Shown here in pieces: positions 46,602-55,286 of a stretch of DNA of 64,000 nt. Origin of the DNA: Gammaproteobacteria bacterium. GTDB lineage: Bacteria; Pseudomonadota; Gammaproteobacteria; Pseudomonadales; Azotimanducaceae. The stretch is taken from positions 1-64,000 of the forward strand of contig JAFIFJ010000020.1 of the NCBI GenBank assembly GCA_020832085.1, written 5' to 3'. The notes under the pieces are model-generated. The model was given only the letters and a program-made list of their open reading frames with translations. It made no database searches and had not been told where the DNA came from. A program made the position numbers and the translations under genes. Numbering within the stretch: the first letter of the stretch is position 1; each line of letters starts with the position of its first letter.

Positions 46602-47513
46602 TTGGCAGACGGGCAACAGGCGCCGGGTTGGTTCGAGCGGGCTCTGGAAGAACCTTGCGAACATCGCCACGTCAGCGTGGGTGGTGCCCGCATCCACTAT
46701 CTGAGCTGGTCTCGCGACGACAGCCTGCCGGGCCTGATTCTGGTTCACGGCAATGGCGCCCATGCTCAATGGTGGTCGTTTCTGGCGCCCTTTTTTCTCG
46801 ACGACTACCGGGTGGTGGCGCTGGACCTCTCCGGCATGGGTGACAGTGAGCATCGCGATGCCTACAACGCGGAGCTTTACGCGCAGGAGGTGATGTCGGT
46901 GGCCCGGGACGCCGGTTTCGGTCGTGACACCATCGTCATCGGCCACAGTTTCGGCGGCTTCGTCACCATTCAGACGGCCATTCGCCACGGTGATGAGCTG
47001 ACCGGCGTGGTGCTGGTGGACTCACCGGTGCGGCCGCCGGACTATCAGTGGGAACGGGATCCTCGGCGCTCGCCCATTCGCAGGAAGCGCGTCTATCCGG
47101 ATTTCGCCACGGCCGCCAGCCGTTTCCGGCTGATGCCGCCCCAGGACTGCAAGAACGGCTACATCCTCGACCATATTGCCCGCCACTCCCTGATGGAAGT
47201 GGAGGGGGGCTGGACCTGGAAGTTCGACGATCGCCTGTTCGAGAAGATCACCATTACCAACTCGGGAGACGATCTGCGACGGCTGCCCTGCCGGGTCGGC
47301 GTGATCTACGGTGAGGACAGCTACCTCTTCGATCAGGAGATCGCCGACTACATGTTCAAGGTGCTGGACGAGTCGGTACCGTTCACCGCCATTCCCGAGG
47401 CCCAGCACCATCTCTTTCTGGACCAGCCGCTGGCATTCGTGGCTGCCGTGCGTACCCTGCTCGCTGAGTGGCGGCACTCGCGACCGAATCGCCGCCGTCC
47501 CGTGCCGGGCTGA
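46602..47513 (+). CDS. Alpha/beta hydrolase
   Basis: A 303-residue hydrolase. Oxyanion region LILVHGNGAHAQWW, nucleophile Ser in IGHSFGGFV, acid Asp probably in GVIYGEDSY and His in PEAQHHLFLDQP. The TTG at 46602 follows a GGAGGATCC site and gives ADGQQAPGWFERAL; the ATG at 46563 in the same frame is an alternative. It is divergent from tesB. The exact substrate is unknown; relatives include esterases and epoxide hydrolases. Confidence 0.85.
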   Translation: MADGQQAPGWFERALEEPCEHRHVSVGGARIHYLSWSRDDSLPGLILVHGNGAHAQWWSFLAPFFLDDYRVVALDLSGMGDSEHRDAYNAELYAQEVMSVARDAGFGRDTIVIGHSFGGFVTIQTAIRHGDELTGVVLVDSPVRPPDYQWERDPRRSPIRRKRVYPDFATAASRFRLMPPQDCKNGYILDHIARHSLMEVEGGWTWKFDDRLFEKITITNSGDDLRRLPCRVGVIYGEDSYLFDQEIADYMFKVLDESVPFTAIPEAQHHLFLDQPLAFVAAVRTLLAEWRHSRPNRRRPVPG

Positions 47514-47610
47514 CGGAGGCCGGTCATGACGCTCGCATTCCAACTCGGCAATCTCTGCCTGGCACCGGTCATCGTCAGCTGGTGGCGGAATCTGTTCGCA
47601 TGAGGTCTCC

Positions 47611-48072
47611 ATGACCATCATCTGGGTGGACGCGGATGCCTGCCCGAATCCCATCAAGGAGATCCTGTTCCGGGCGGCGGATCGCCGCCAGGTGGATCTC
47701 AACCTGGTGGCGAATCAGTCCCTGCGGGTCCCGCGCTCTCCGCGCATCCGCAGTCTGACGGTGCCCCAGGGTTTCGACGTGGCGGATGACTACATCCTGG
47801 AACAGGCCACGCCCTCGGATCTGGTGATCACCCAGGACATCCCGCTGGCGGCGGCGCTGGTGGAGAAGGGGGTGGCCGTGGTCGATCCGCGCGGGCGCGA
47901 GTACGATGCCCGCAACATTGGCGAACGGCTGTCCATGCGCAACTTCATGGAGGAGATGCGTGGCTCGGGTGTCAATACCGGCGGGCCTTCGGCCTTCGGG
48001 GAACGTGAGAAGCAGGCGTTTGCCAACAGTTTCGATCGCATGCTCACGCGGCTGTTGCGCACAGCGCCCTGA
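47611..48072 (+). CDS. YaiI/YqxD (UPF0178) family protein
   Basis: A 153-residue protein of the UPF0178 family. The signature is clear: [20 protein letters not shown], then [18 protein letters not shown] and the C-terminal [19 protein letters not shown]. The fold is PIN-like/NYN-like, so a nuclease has been suggested, but the biological role is unknown. About 100 bases separate it from the upstream hydrolase. Confidence 0.9.
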   Translation: MTIIWVDADACPNPIKEILFRAADRRQVDLNLVANQSLRVPRSPRIRSLTVPQGFDVADDYILEQATPSDLVITQDIPLAAALVEKGVAVVDPRGREYDARNIGERLSMRNFMEEMRGSGVNTGGPSAFGEREKQAFANSFDRMLTRLLRTAP

Positions 48073-48115
48073 CTGTGTGAGTTTCATGCACAGGTGCATG
48101 ACCAAGGAGTAGATA

Positions 48116-48418
48116 ATGTTCATAGCCATGAATCGGTTCCGCATCGCCCTCAACCATCAGGAGGACTTCGAGCGGATCTGGCGCGAACGTGAGACCTTCT
48201 TAGACGAGGTGCCCGGGTTCCGTGAGTTCCATCTGCTCAAGGGGCCGGTCAACGAGGAGTGCCGCCTGTATGCCTCCCATTCGGTGTGGGAGTCCCGGGA
48301 GGCCTTCGAGGCCTGGACTAAGTCCGAGGCCTTCAGCAAGGCCCACCGCCAGACCAGCGCTCCGAAGGGGACCTACCTGGGTCACCCGGAGCTGGAGACC
48401 TTCGAGGCCATCCTGTGA
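48116..48418 (+). CDS. Antibiotic biosynthesis monooxygenase / IsdG-like domain protein
   Basis: A 100-residue single ABM domain. The N-terminal FIAMNRFRIALNHQEDFERIW and the ESREAFEAWTKSEAFSKAH segment match the family, which includes quinol and heme monooxygenases. AGGAG lies upstream of the ATG. The stop overlaps the GTG start of a cupin gene (GTGA), so the two are co-translated. Heme degradation is possible but no heme transport gene is nearby. Confidence 0.85.
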   Translation: MFIAMNRFRIALNHQEDFERIWRERETFLDEVPGFREFHLLKGPVNEECRLYASHSVWESREAFEAWTKSEAFSKAHRQTSAPKGTYLGHPELETFEAIL

Positions 48419-48795
48419 CTGACATCGACAAGGCTGCGACGGGCAAGCCGGGGGCGGCCCCCGGAGAGTGGGAGATCTTCGACATCGCGAAGATGGTGTC
48501 GACCATGGGTGACAGTGCCGTCAAATATCGCGAGTTCCTGCGCTCGCCGGCGCTGTCCTGCGGGGTCTATCGGCTGCCGGCCGGCTCCCGGGACATGCAG
48601 GGAGCCCATGATGATGACGAGGTCTACTACGTGCTGTCCGGCCGGGCGCGCATGCGTGTCGGGGACGAGGATCGCCCGGTAAGCCCAGGCGATCTGCTCT
48701 ATGTCCGCGCCACCGCCGAGCACAACTTCTTCGAAATCGAAGAGGACATGACCCTGCTGGTGTTCTTCGCCAACGCTCCCCGCTCCCGGCGCTGA
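48415..48795 (+). CDS. Cupin-domain protein
   Basis: A 126-residue small-barrel cupin. Motif 1 is GAHDDDEVYYVLSGRARM (metal ligands His, Glu region), motif 2 is VSPGDLLYVRATAEHNFF. It starts with a GTG that overlaps the ABM gene by four bases. Such cupins are dioxygenases, isomerases or sensors. Tight coupling with the ABM gene suggests the two act on the same small molecule. Confidence 0.85.
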   Translation: MTDIDKAATGKPGAAPGEWEIFDIAKMVSTMGDSAVKYREFLRSPALSCGVYRLPAGSRDMQGAHDDDEVYYVLSGRARMRVGDEDRPVSPGDLLYVRATAEHNFFEIEEDMTLLVFFANAPRSRR

Positions 48796-48835
48796 ATGCC
48801 CGCAGTGCGGGCGATTGGAGCTTGCTGGGTCTGCG

Positions 48836-50068
48836 TCAGGGCTTGCTGCCCTGGCGCAGGTCCGGGGCGTTGTGGGAGTGGATCGCCGACTGGGCCGTGG
48901 CCTCTTCCTGCATGGCCTTGGCGGCGCGTTCGTTCTCCATGATCTTCGACATCACCGCTTCCCCGGCGCGGTCGAAGACTTCCCGGTGCTCGATGACGTA
49001 ACGCTGGGACTCACGATAGCGCTCCAGATAGCCATTGATCTCGGGGACCACGTAGCGGGCCACCAGATCCCAGGAACGTCGGGTGTTCTCCGGGTTCGCC
49101 CAGTCGTGAACGAAACCGATCACGCGGCCGAATCCACCGGTGATCGCAAGCATTTCCCGGATCGCCTTCACCAGATCGTCCGGGGTGCCGACGACGGCGG
49201 CGCCGCCCACGGCAGTGAGTTGGTCGACGGCGGTATCCGCGTCGGGGAAGGCCTCCACGCCTGGACGCATGAGCGTGCCGACGGTGTATTCGTTGTGCCA
49301 GCGCAACAGCCCATGCTTGGCCTGTTCCCGGGCTTCCTCGCGGGTCTCGGCGATGTGCCAGCTCATGAGGATGCGCCAGTTGTCGCGATCCACGGTGTTG
49401 CCGTGCTTGGCGGCCGATTCCTCGGCAAAGCTCCACTGGGTGGGCAGGGCCTGCAGCCCGGCGGTGGACATGGAGCCGATGGAGAGAATGCCGGTGCCGT
49501 GCTTGCCGGCCAGAGTCATGCCCGACGGGCTGATCATGGAGGCGACCGCCATGGGCATCTCTTCCTGCAGGGGCAGCAGCTGCAGGGCGGCGTCCTTCAG
49601 GGTGAACCACTCGCACTCGTAGCTGAAGCGCTCCTCGCCCTTGAGCAGACGCTTGATGACGCCAAGCGCCTCGTCCTGCCGGTCCCGCTGCACCATGGGG
49701 TCGATGCCCAGGGTGTAGGCGTCCGAAGGCAGGGCGCCGGGGCCACTGCCGAAGATGGCGCGGCCACCGGTCATGTGGTCGAGCTGCACCATGCGCTGGG
49801 CCACGTTGAAGGGGTGGTGGTAGGGCAGGGAAATCACCCCGGTGCCAAGCATGATGCGGTGGCTGCGCTGGCCGGCCGCGGCCAGGAACATCTCGGGTGA
49901 GGCGATGATCTCCCAGCCGGTGGAGTGGTGCTCGCCGCACCAGAACTCGTCATAGCCGAGACGGTCGAGGTGCTCCACCAGATCCAGGTCCCGCTGCAGC
50001 TGCAGCATGGGGTGCTCGCCGATAGGGTGGTGGGGTGCCAGGAAGGCACCGAACTTCAGCCGTGACAT
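48836..50068 (-). CDS. LLM-class flavin-dependent oxidoreductase (luciferase-like)
   Basis: A 410-residue TIM-barrel flavoenzyme of the bacterial luciferase superfamily. Segments: KFGAFLAPHHPIGEHP at the N-terminus, YDEFWCGEHHS, RIMLGTGVISLPYHHPF and GRAIFGSGPGALP. It uses reduced FMN to oxygenate a substrate; relatives act on limonene, alkanes or alkanesulfonates. The C-terminal 40 residues are a charged tail not needed for the fold. It has no nearby flavin reductase. Substrate unknown. Confidence 0.9.
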   Translation of the reverse strand: MSRLKFGAFLAPHHPIGEHPMLQLQRDLDLVEHLDRLGYDEFWCGEHHSTGWEIIASPEMFLAAAGQRSHRIMLGTGVISLPYHHPFNVAQRMVQLDHMTGGRAIFGSGPGALPSDAYTLGIDPMVQRDRQDEALGVIKRLLKGEERFSYECEWFTLKDAALQLLPLQEEMPMAVASMISPSGMTLAGKHGTGILSIGSMSTAGLQALPTQWSFAEESAAKHGNTVDRDNWRILMSWHIAETREEAREQAKHGLLRWHNEYTVGTLMRPGVEAFPDADTAVDQLTAVGGAAVVGTPDDLVKAIREMLAITGGFGRVIGFVHDWANPENTRRSWDLVARYVVPEINGYLERYRESQRYVIEHREVFDRAGEAVMSKIMENERAAKAMQEEATAQSAIHSHNAPDLRQGSKP

Positions 50069-50153
50069 GCACGCTCTCCCGTGAGTCGCAATAATTCGAA
50101 CAGATTACAGCAGCGGGGACGGCTGTGGCAGTCCGGCGATCCGAAAGCGCGTG

Positions 50154-50233
50154 GCCGGAGCTGGTGTCGAAGCCTTCGCTGAATGCCATGCAGATCGGCG
50201 CATTTCGCTGCGCGAAATAGCGCTCTCCCACTG
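50154..50233. repeat. Extragenic repeat, 80-base type (copy 2)
   Basis: Direct repeat of 50301-50382 and inverse of 29233-29310. It contains GCGCATTTCGC/GCGAAATAGCGC, a stem of about 11 pairs with one bulge around a TGC loop. Confidence 0.85.
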
Positions 50234-50249
50234 GGGGCTCGCTGCCAGC

Positions 50250-50287
50250 TTGTGGGAAGGCCCTAATCGCGCAGCGATTGGGCCGAT
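50250..50287. repeat. Short extragenic repeat, 38-base type (inverse copy)
   Basis: Its reverse complement runs ATCGGCCC to CCTTCCCACAA, as in 6444-6482 and 44743-44781. The centre AATCGCGCAGCGATT is a dyad. It joins the two 80-base copies. Confidence 0.75.
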
Positions 50288-50300
50288 CACGAGGCGCTTG

Positions 50301-50382
50301 GCCGAAGCTGATGTCGCAGCCTTCGCTGAATGCCACGCAGATCGGCGCATTTCGCTTTGCGAAATAGCGCTTTCCGACAGTG
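50301..50382. repeat. Extragenic repeat, 80-base type (copy 3)
   Basis: Direct repeat of 50154-50233, 147 bases downstream, with scattered changes and a kept hairpin (compensated GCGCATTTCGC/GCGAAATAGCGC). Confidence 0.85.
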
Positions 50383-50413
50383 GCGTGTCATTGAACGAGG
50401 GGCGGCGAAGCTG

Positions 50414-51142
50414 TCAGGTCAGGCGTTCGAGTTTGGCGTCTGTCAAGCGGGCGATAACGGGGTGGAGTGAGTCGGCACCCGCCGCCAGGCGGTAGCGGCC
50501 TTCCACCTCGCGGATGACCCAGAGGGTCTGGACGCCCGCAGCGCGGGCTGCATCGAGCTCTTCGGGGATGTCCGAGAGGAAGAGGATCCGCTCGGGCGGC
50601 AGTTCCAGGGTGCGGGCAATGTTGTGGTAGGACGCAGCCTCCCTTTTGCCGCCGCTGGTGGTGTCGAAATAGCCGCTGAACAGAAGGCGCAGGTCGCCGG
50701 CTTCGCTGTGTCCGAAGAAGAGCTGCTGGGCGTGAATGGAGCCGGAGGAGTAGATGTACAGGGGCAGGCCCGCCTCCTGCCAGGCGTTCAGGGCCGGCAG
50801 GGTGTCCGGATACAGATGGGCGCGAAAAGCACCGCTGCGGTAGCCATCCTCCCAGATCATGCCCTGCAGAGACTTCAGAGGGGTGGCTTTGCGGTCGGCA
50901 TCGATCCAGGCGATGAGGGTGGAAATGATGGCTTCGAGGTCGTGGGGGTCGATGTGGGCCTCGGCAGCAGTGGCGTCGAGTTCGGCGCGCACCGCCGGCT
51001 CTTGGGCATGGCTGCGGACGAAGTCGGGCAGGGCCTGCCGGGCGTAGGGAAACAGCACGTCGTGGACGAAGGCGATGGAACTGGTGGTGCCTTCGATGTC
51101 CAGCAGCACGGCGCTGATCCGGGGTGTGGCCAGCTTCGGCAC
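50414..51142 (-). CDS. mtnC: 2,3-diketo-5-methylthiopentyl-1-phosphate enolase/phosphatase
   Basis: A 242-residue HAD-family enzyme that enolises and dephosphorylates the diketo intermediate of methionine salvage to acireductone. HAD motif I is LLDIEGTTSS (14-22), motif II is YIYSSGSI and motif III includes KREAASY and LFLSDIPEELDAA. The frame is open to 51211, but the GTG at 51142 lies 4 bases after the mtnD stop with GGAG upstream, so I chose it. It is the last gene of mtnB-mtnD-mtnC. Confidence 0.93.
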   Translation of the reverse strand: MPKLATPRISAVLLDIEGTTSSIAFVHDVLFPYARQALPDFVRSHAQEPAVRAELDATAAEAHIDPHDLEAIISTLIAWIDADRKATPLKSLQGMIWEDGYRSGAFRAHLYPDTLPALNAWQEAGLPLYIYSSGSIHAQQLFFGHSEAGDLRLLFSGYFDTTSGGKREAASYHNIARTLELPPERILFLSDIPEELDAARAAGVQTLWVIREVEGRYRLAAGADSLHPVIARLTDAKLERLT

Positions 51143-51146
51143 GGGA

Positions 51147-51692
51147 TCAGTTCTCCAGGCGCGGGAAGCGGCTGGCGATGTCACTGCCGGTGAATTCGGC
51201 GGCCCAGCCATCGGGGCTGGTGAAGATGCGCACCGCGACGAAGCTCGGGTTGGGGCCCATGTCGAACCAGTGGCGGGTGCCGGCCGGTACCCCGATCAGA
51301 TCGCCGCGCTCGCACAGGACCTCGTAGACCTTGCCGTCGGCATGCAGCGTGAACAGGCCGGCGCCGTCGACGAAGAAGCGGACTTCGTCCTCGGCGTGGG
51401 CATGTTCGGCCAGGAACTTGCCGCGCATCGCAGCCTTGTCCGGATGCTCGGGATGCATGCTGACCACATCCGCCGACTGGTAGCCGCTTGCCTGCATCAG
51501 GCGGGTGATCTCGGCTTCGTAGGCGCGCAGAACCTTGTCCTGATCGTCCCCGGCGCGAATGTCGGCGTGGGTCGGCCAGCGTTCGAAGCGAACCCCGAGG
51601 GGCGCGAGTCCGGCCGCCACCGCCTCCGCTTCGGTATGGGTGGCCAGTGGCTGCTCGGGAGCGTCCTCGGCAAAGATGCGCAGGCGGGTCAT
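51147..51692 (-). CDS. mtnD: Acireductone dioxygenase
   Basis: A 181-residue cupin that oxidises acireductone to the keto acid of methionine and formate (iron form) or to an off-pathway product (nickel form). Metal ligands are H97, H99, E103 (EHAHAEDEVRFF) and H141 (TRHWFDMG). It lies between mtnB and mtnC in a close operon. The metal cannot be told from sequence. Confidence 0.94.
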   Translation of the reverse strand: MTRLRIFAEDAPEQPLATHTEAEAVAAGLAPLGVRFERWPTHADIRAGDDQDKVLRAYEAEITRLMQASGYQSADVVSMHPEHPDKAAMRGKFLAEHAHAEDEVRFFVDGAGLFTLHADGKVYEVLCERGDLIGVPAGTRHWFDMGPNPSFVAVRIFTSPDGWAAEFTGSDIASRFPRLEN

Positions 51693-51721
51693 GGATGGTC
51701 TCCGTGCGGTAGCGGTTGTGG

Positions 51722-52384
51722 TCAGGTCCGATGGCCGAGCCGGGCCAGTTCGAGTTCGATGCCCAGCAGGTAATCCAGGGCTTCCAGGTGACGCAGGGTG
51801 CTGGCCAGATCCGGACCCCAGGCGTACACCCCGTGGTCCCGGATCAGGTAGGTCCAGCAGATGCCGTCCTGGGCATCCAGGCGCTCATCGGCGGCTGCGG
51901 CCAGGGCATCGATGTCCTGGCTGTTGTCGATGACGGGGATGTCCAGGGCGATGTCGTGGCGGGTGACGCCGGCAAAGGCCTTGAGCAGCTCGTAGCCCTG
52001 CAGTCGGATGGTGCGCGCATCCGGCCTGGCCCGGGTGGTCAGGACGCTGTTCGGGGCGTGGGTGTGCAGCACGGCACCGATGTCCGGATCGCGGCGGTAC
52101 AGGGCCAGATGCAGGCCCGCTTCCGCGGAGGGGCGGGCACCGGGCGGCGCATTGATGGGCTCACCGGTCAAGTTGACCAGCAGCAGATCGTCTGCGGTAA
52201 GGCGGGTCTTGTCGCGTCCGGAGATGGTCACCGCGCAGTGGTCGCCGTCCAGCCGAACCGAGAAGTTGCTGCTGGTGGCGGGCGTCCAGCCGCGGCTTCC
52301 GAACAGCCGCGCGATGGCTCCGAGTTCCTCGGCCAGCTGCTCGAAACGGACGTTGTGCTGGCCTGCCAGGGCCGACGTTGTCAT
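51722..52384 (-). CDS. mtnB: Methylthioribulose-1-phosphate dehydratase
   Basis: A 220-residue class II aldolase/dehydratase-fold protein. Zn ligands are likely H107 and H109 (VLHTHAPNS) plus the C-terminal His of IRDHGVYAWG; the substrate-binding TPATSSNFSVRL is near the N-terminus. It starts at ATG 52384; upstream in-frame codons lie in the promoter region of the divergent TonB receptor. It is first in the mtnBDC operon. mtnA and mtnK/mtnP are not in the window. Confidence 0.92.
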   Translation of the reverse strand: MTTSALAGQHNVRFEQLAEELGAIARLFGSRGWTPATSSNFSVRLDGDHCAVTISGRDKTRLTADDLLLVNLTGEPINAPPGARPSAEAGLHLALYRRDPDIGAVLHTHAPNSVLTTRARPDARTIRLQGYELLKAFAGVTRHDIALDIPVIDNSQDIDALAAAADERLDAQDGICWTYLIRDHGVYAWGPDLASTLRHLEALDYLLGIELELARLGHRT

Positions 52385-52501
52385 CGCCGCGAAGCTCCAG
52401 TCCGGCGGGTTGATGCCGGCGCCAAGTTTACCACGTGAAGCTGATCCGACCCTTGTCCGACGGTCCGCGGTCTGGAAACAAGCCAACTTGCTGGATTGTT
52501 G

Positions 52502-52529
52502 TTGACGAATCGTGGTTGACGTGTTTCAT
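52502..52529 (+). promoter_or_regulatory. Possible promoter of the TonB-dependent receptor
   Basis: TTGACG (52502-52507), a 16-base spacer and TTTCAT (52524-52529, four of six). A second TTGACG is at 52516-52521. Inferred from sequence only. Confidence 0.3.
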
Positions 52530-52532
52530 TTT

Positions 52533-52547
52533 GTTTCGGATCGAAAC
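52533..52547. promoter_or_regulatory. Inverted repeat GTTTCG-GAT-CGAAAC, operator candidate
   Basis: A perfect 6-base dyad just downstream of the possible receptor promoter and about 128 bases before the start codon. It lies in the gap between divergent mtnB and the receptor. No regulator gene is adjacent. Confidence 0.4.
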
Positions 52548-52674
52548 GAGAAGAGCCTGCTTCTCAGCGGGCCACATCCGTTTGCGATCCCGCGACGCGC
52601 ACCGACGCAGGGCGGCGGTCGCTACATGGTCGGCGTATCGAAGCCGATGGCAACAATGATTGGGGAGTCAGGGC

Positions 52675-55038
52675 ATGAAACGACCTTTGCAGTATATCGT
52701 GGGAGCCGGTGCACTCGGCGCGTTGTTCATCGTCGATGCCATGCCGGTTCAGGCACAGATGATCGAAGAGATCCTGGTTACCGCGCGGAAGCGGACCGAG
52801 TCTGCTCAGGATGTTCCGGTGGTCATCCAGGCCTTCGACGCGGCGGCCATCAATCGCTATGCAGCCAGCAACCTCGAGGAGATCTCCGAGCTGGCCAGTC
52901 AGGTGGTGATCAATCCCGGTTCGTCGGGCAATGGCGGTTCGGTGATTATTCGCGGTGTGGGTGCGCCGACCCTCGATCCCGGCATCGAGAACAGTGTCAC
53001 CATCAACATCGACGGGGTGCAGATCGACCGCGGCCATGTGGTCCGTCAGGCCTTCTTCGACATGGGCAGCGTGCAGGTCCTGAAGGGACCGCAGGCCCTG
53101 TTCTATGGCAAGAACAGTCCCGCCGGCGTCATTGCCCTGGAGTCAGCCCGGCCGAGCTACACCGAAAGCGAAACCCGGTTTCAGCTCGGCTACGAACTCG
53201 AGGCGCGGGAAATCATGGGCGAAGCGGTCATCTCCAGACCGATCACCGAGAACTTTGCTGCGCGCCTGGCCTACCGCGGCACCGGCATGGATGGCTTCCT
53301 GAAAAATGATGCCCAACCCATCGCCAGCCCCTTTCCGACCGCGCCCTTCGATTTTCCGGGTGCCGCCAAGAGCCGGGTCGGGGGTGACGAAGGCCATGCC
53401 GCACGGTTGACCCTGCTGTGGGCACCGACCGATCAGGTCGAAGCGACGCTGCGCGTTCTTGGCACCCGCTACCGCACCGACAACTTCGGCACCCTGGAGA
53501 ACGTCTCCTGCTCCCAGGAGCGGCCGATCACCACGGACCTGGCCACGGGCAACATCGTCCAGGATCCCTTCGGCAACTGCCGTGTGGACGGGCGCGTCTC
53601 CCATGGCTCCAATCCGCCCGAGGTGGCTGCAGACTGGCCCGGAGCCGGCAACGGTGATCCGAGCGGCAAGTACGACAGCTGGCTGGCGTCGCTGAACGTG
53701 GAGGCCGAGTTCGACACCTTCACGCTGACCTCCGTCACCGGCTTCTACTACTACGACTACTTCCGCTTCGACAACTTCGACGGCACGGTGTACTGGCAGC
53801 TCGGTGGCATGCAGATCGAGGAGCACACCAGCTTCTCCCAGGAGTTGCGTGCCCATACGCGTCTCGATGGCCCCGTGAACTTCATGGGTGGCGTCTTCTT
53901 CGAGACCTTCGGACGTGATTCGGACAACCGCGGTCGCATTGCGCCGCTGCCTCCGGTCCCCGGCGTCCACCCCTTCAGCAACAACTGGGAAGGGCTGTCC
54001 CGGGTGGATACCGACACTTGGTCGGTGTTCGGTCAGGTGACCTGGGACATCACCGAGGAAATCGAACTGGCGGGCGGGACCCGCTGGACCCACGACAAGC
54101 GCGATGCCATCCAGGGCAACACCACGGCCCATCCCGCCTTCGACGGCACCGTGCTGCGAAGCCCGTCCTCCGGGCCGCTGATCAGTGACTTCAAGGACAA
54201 GAACTTCTCGTCCGAAGTGACGCTGTCCTGGCGTCCGCGCAACAACCTGACGTTGTTCGCGGCCTACCGGGAGGGTTACAAGGCGGGTGGTTTCTCCACC
54301 AACACGGTGCTCACGCCCATCGCCACGGATCAGAGCGTGGTATTCGAGCCGGAGGAAGCGGACGGCTTCGAGATCGGGGTCAAGTCCATTCTCTTCGATG
54401 GGCGCATGCGCCTGAACGGGGCCATCTACACCTACGACTTCAAGAACCTGCAGGTCAGCGCCTTCGATCCGGCGACCACGTCTTTCAACATCATCAACGC
54501 GGCTTCGTCCACGTCGGAGGGGGTGGAAGTGGACGCGGAGTTCCTGGTCAACGAGAACCTGACCCTGCGTGGCCAGATCGGCTACAACATCGGTGAGTTC
54601 GATCGTTTCCCGACTGCGCCGTGCTGGGCAGGCCAGACCGCGGCCGAGGGTTGTGTCGGTGGCGTGCAGGATCTGTCCGGGCAGCGCCGGCCCCAGGCGC
54701 CGAAGTGGAACACCAGTTTCGGCTTCGACTACCAGCAGCCGATTCACGGCAGCGGCTGGTCCATGAGCCTGGCCAGCGATGCCATCTTCGTCGACAAGTA
54801 CAGCACGCAGACCAGCGACAACCCGTTCTCGCGCCAGGGCAGCGTGTGGCGGATCAATGCCCGGCTGAGTCTGTTCAGTGACGATGATCGCTGGGATGTG
54901 TCGCTGATCGGTCGCAACCTGCTCAACGAGCGCTACATTTCCGGCACGTCCGACAAGCCGGGTGGGGTCCGGGGTGACGTCTTCGGCCAGACCATCCGGC
55001 CGCGGCAGATCATGTTCCAGACCACCTATCGACTCTAA
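52675..55038 (+). CDS. TonB-dependent outer-membrane receptor
   Basis: A 787-residue receptor that imports a ligand through the outer membrane using TonB energy. It has a signal peptide ending near VQAQ, a TonB-box-like EEILVTARKR, a plug domain (SVIIRGVGAPT, SVQVLKGPQALFYGKNSPAG) and a C-terminal barrel ending in aromatic FQTTYRL. The ATG at 52675 has GGGGAG upstream and gives the shorter signal peptide. Many beta-barrel strands are visible. The SapC gene follows. The ligand is unknown; plant or algal glycosides, polyphenols or siderophores all fit this subfamily. Confidence 0.92.
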   Translation: MKRPLQYIVGAGALGALFIVDAMPVQAQMIEEILVTARKRTESAQDVPVVIQAFDAAAINRYAASNLEEISELASQVVINPGSSGNGGSVIIRGVGAPTLDPGIENSVTINIDGVQIDRGHVVRQAFFDMGSVQVLKGPQALFYGKNSPAGVIALESARPSYTESETRFQLGYELEAREIMGEAVISRPITENFAARLAYRGTGMDGFLKNDAQPIASPFPTAPFDFPGAAKSRVGGDEGHAARLTLLWAPTDQVEATLRVLGTRYRTDNFGTLENVSCSQERPITTDLATGNIVQDPFGNCRVDGRVSHGSNPPEVAADWPGAGNGDPSGKYDSWLASLNVEAEFDTFTLTSVTGFYYYDYFRFDNFDGTVYWQLGGMQIEEHTSFSQELRAHTRLDGPVNFMGGVFFETFGRDSDNRGRIAPLPPVPGVHPFSNNWEGLSRVDTDTWSVFGQVTWDITEEIELAGGTRWTHDKRDAIQGNTTAHPAFDGTVLRSPSSGPLISDFKDKNFSSEVTLSWRPRNNLTLFAAYREGYKAGGFSTNTVLTPIATDQSVVFEPEEADGFEIGVKSILFDGRMRLNGAIYTYDFKNLQVSAFDPATTSFNIINAASSTSEGVEVDAEFLVNENLTLRGQIGYNIGEFDRFPTAPCWAGQTAAEGCVGGVQDLSGQRRPQAPKWNTSFGFDYQQPIHGSGWSMSLASDAIFVDKYSTQTSDNPFSRQGSVWRINARLSLFSDDDRWDVSLIGRNLLNERYISGTSDKPGGVRGDVFGQTIRPRQIMFQTTYRL

Positions 55039-55043
55039 CCGGG

Positions 55044-55077
55044 CCAGGCACCGGACCCGTCCGGGTCCGGTGCCTGG
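55044..55077. terminator. Strong hairpin after the TonB-dependent receptor gene
   Basis: A perfect 15-base inverted repeat (55044-55058 with 55063-55077) around a 4-base loop starts 6 bases after the stop codon. There is no T-run right after it, so it may act as an RNA-stability hairpin or a terminator. Confidence 0.7.
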
Positions 55078-55286
55078 GCGTCCGACTTTCAGCGGCTGGC
55101 TCTGCCGCGCTGTGCCTGCCCCGTCATGGATCGCGTTCTTCATTCAGCCTGCCGCCGCATTACGGTGCTATCCTGCGCGGTCCTGTGGGCGGGTGGGGCT
55201 GGATCACGCTGATCCCGAACTCGAACCACGGCATGTTAACCGCGAGCTTTTGGCTCTGGCTTTGGGGTCAACCTAGGAGACACTGA

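Larger units (their letters stand above)
50069..50413. other. 345-base gap filled by extragenic repeats
   Basis: Between the LLM gene and mtnC, no gene is supported. Almost the whole stretch is made of the repeat units described in the three entries inside it. Open frames here (for example on the minus strand with two RRSAWHSAKA copies) only reflect the repeats. Confidence 0.75.

Noticed and set aside
47526-47603. 25-residue open frame between the alpha/beta hydrolase and UPF0178 genes
   Set aside because: It has no clear ribosome site and no recognisable feature; it is most likely chance.
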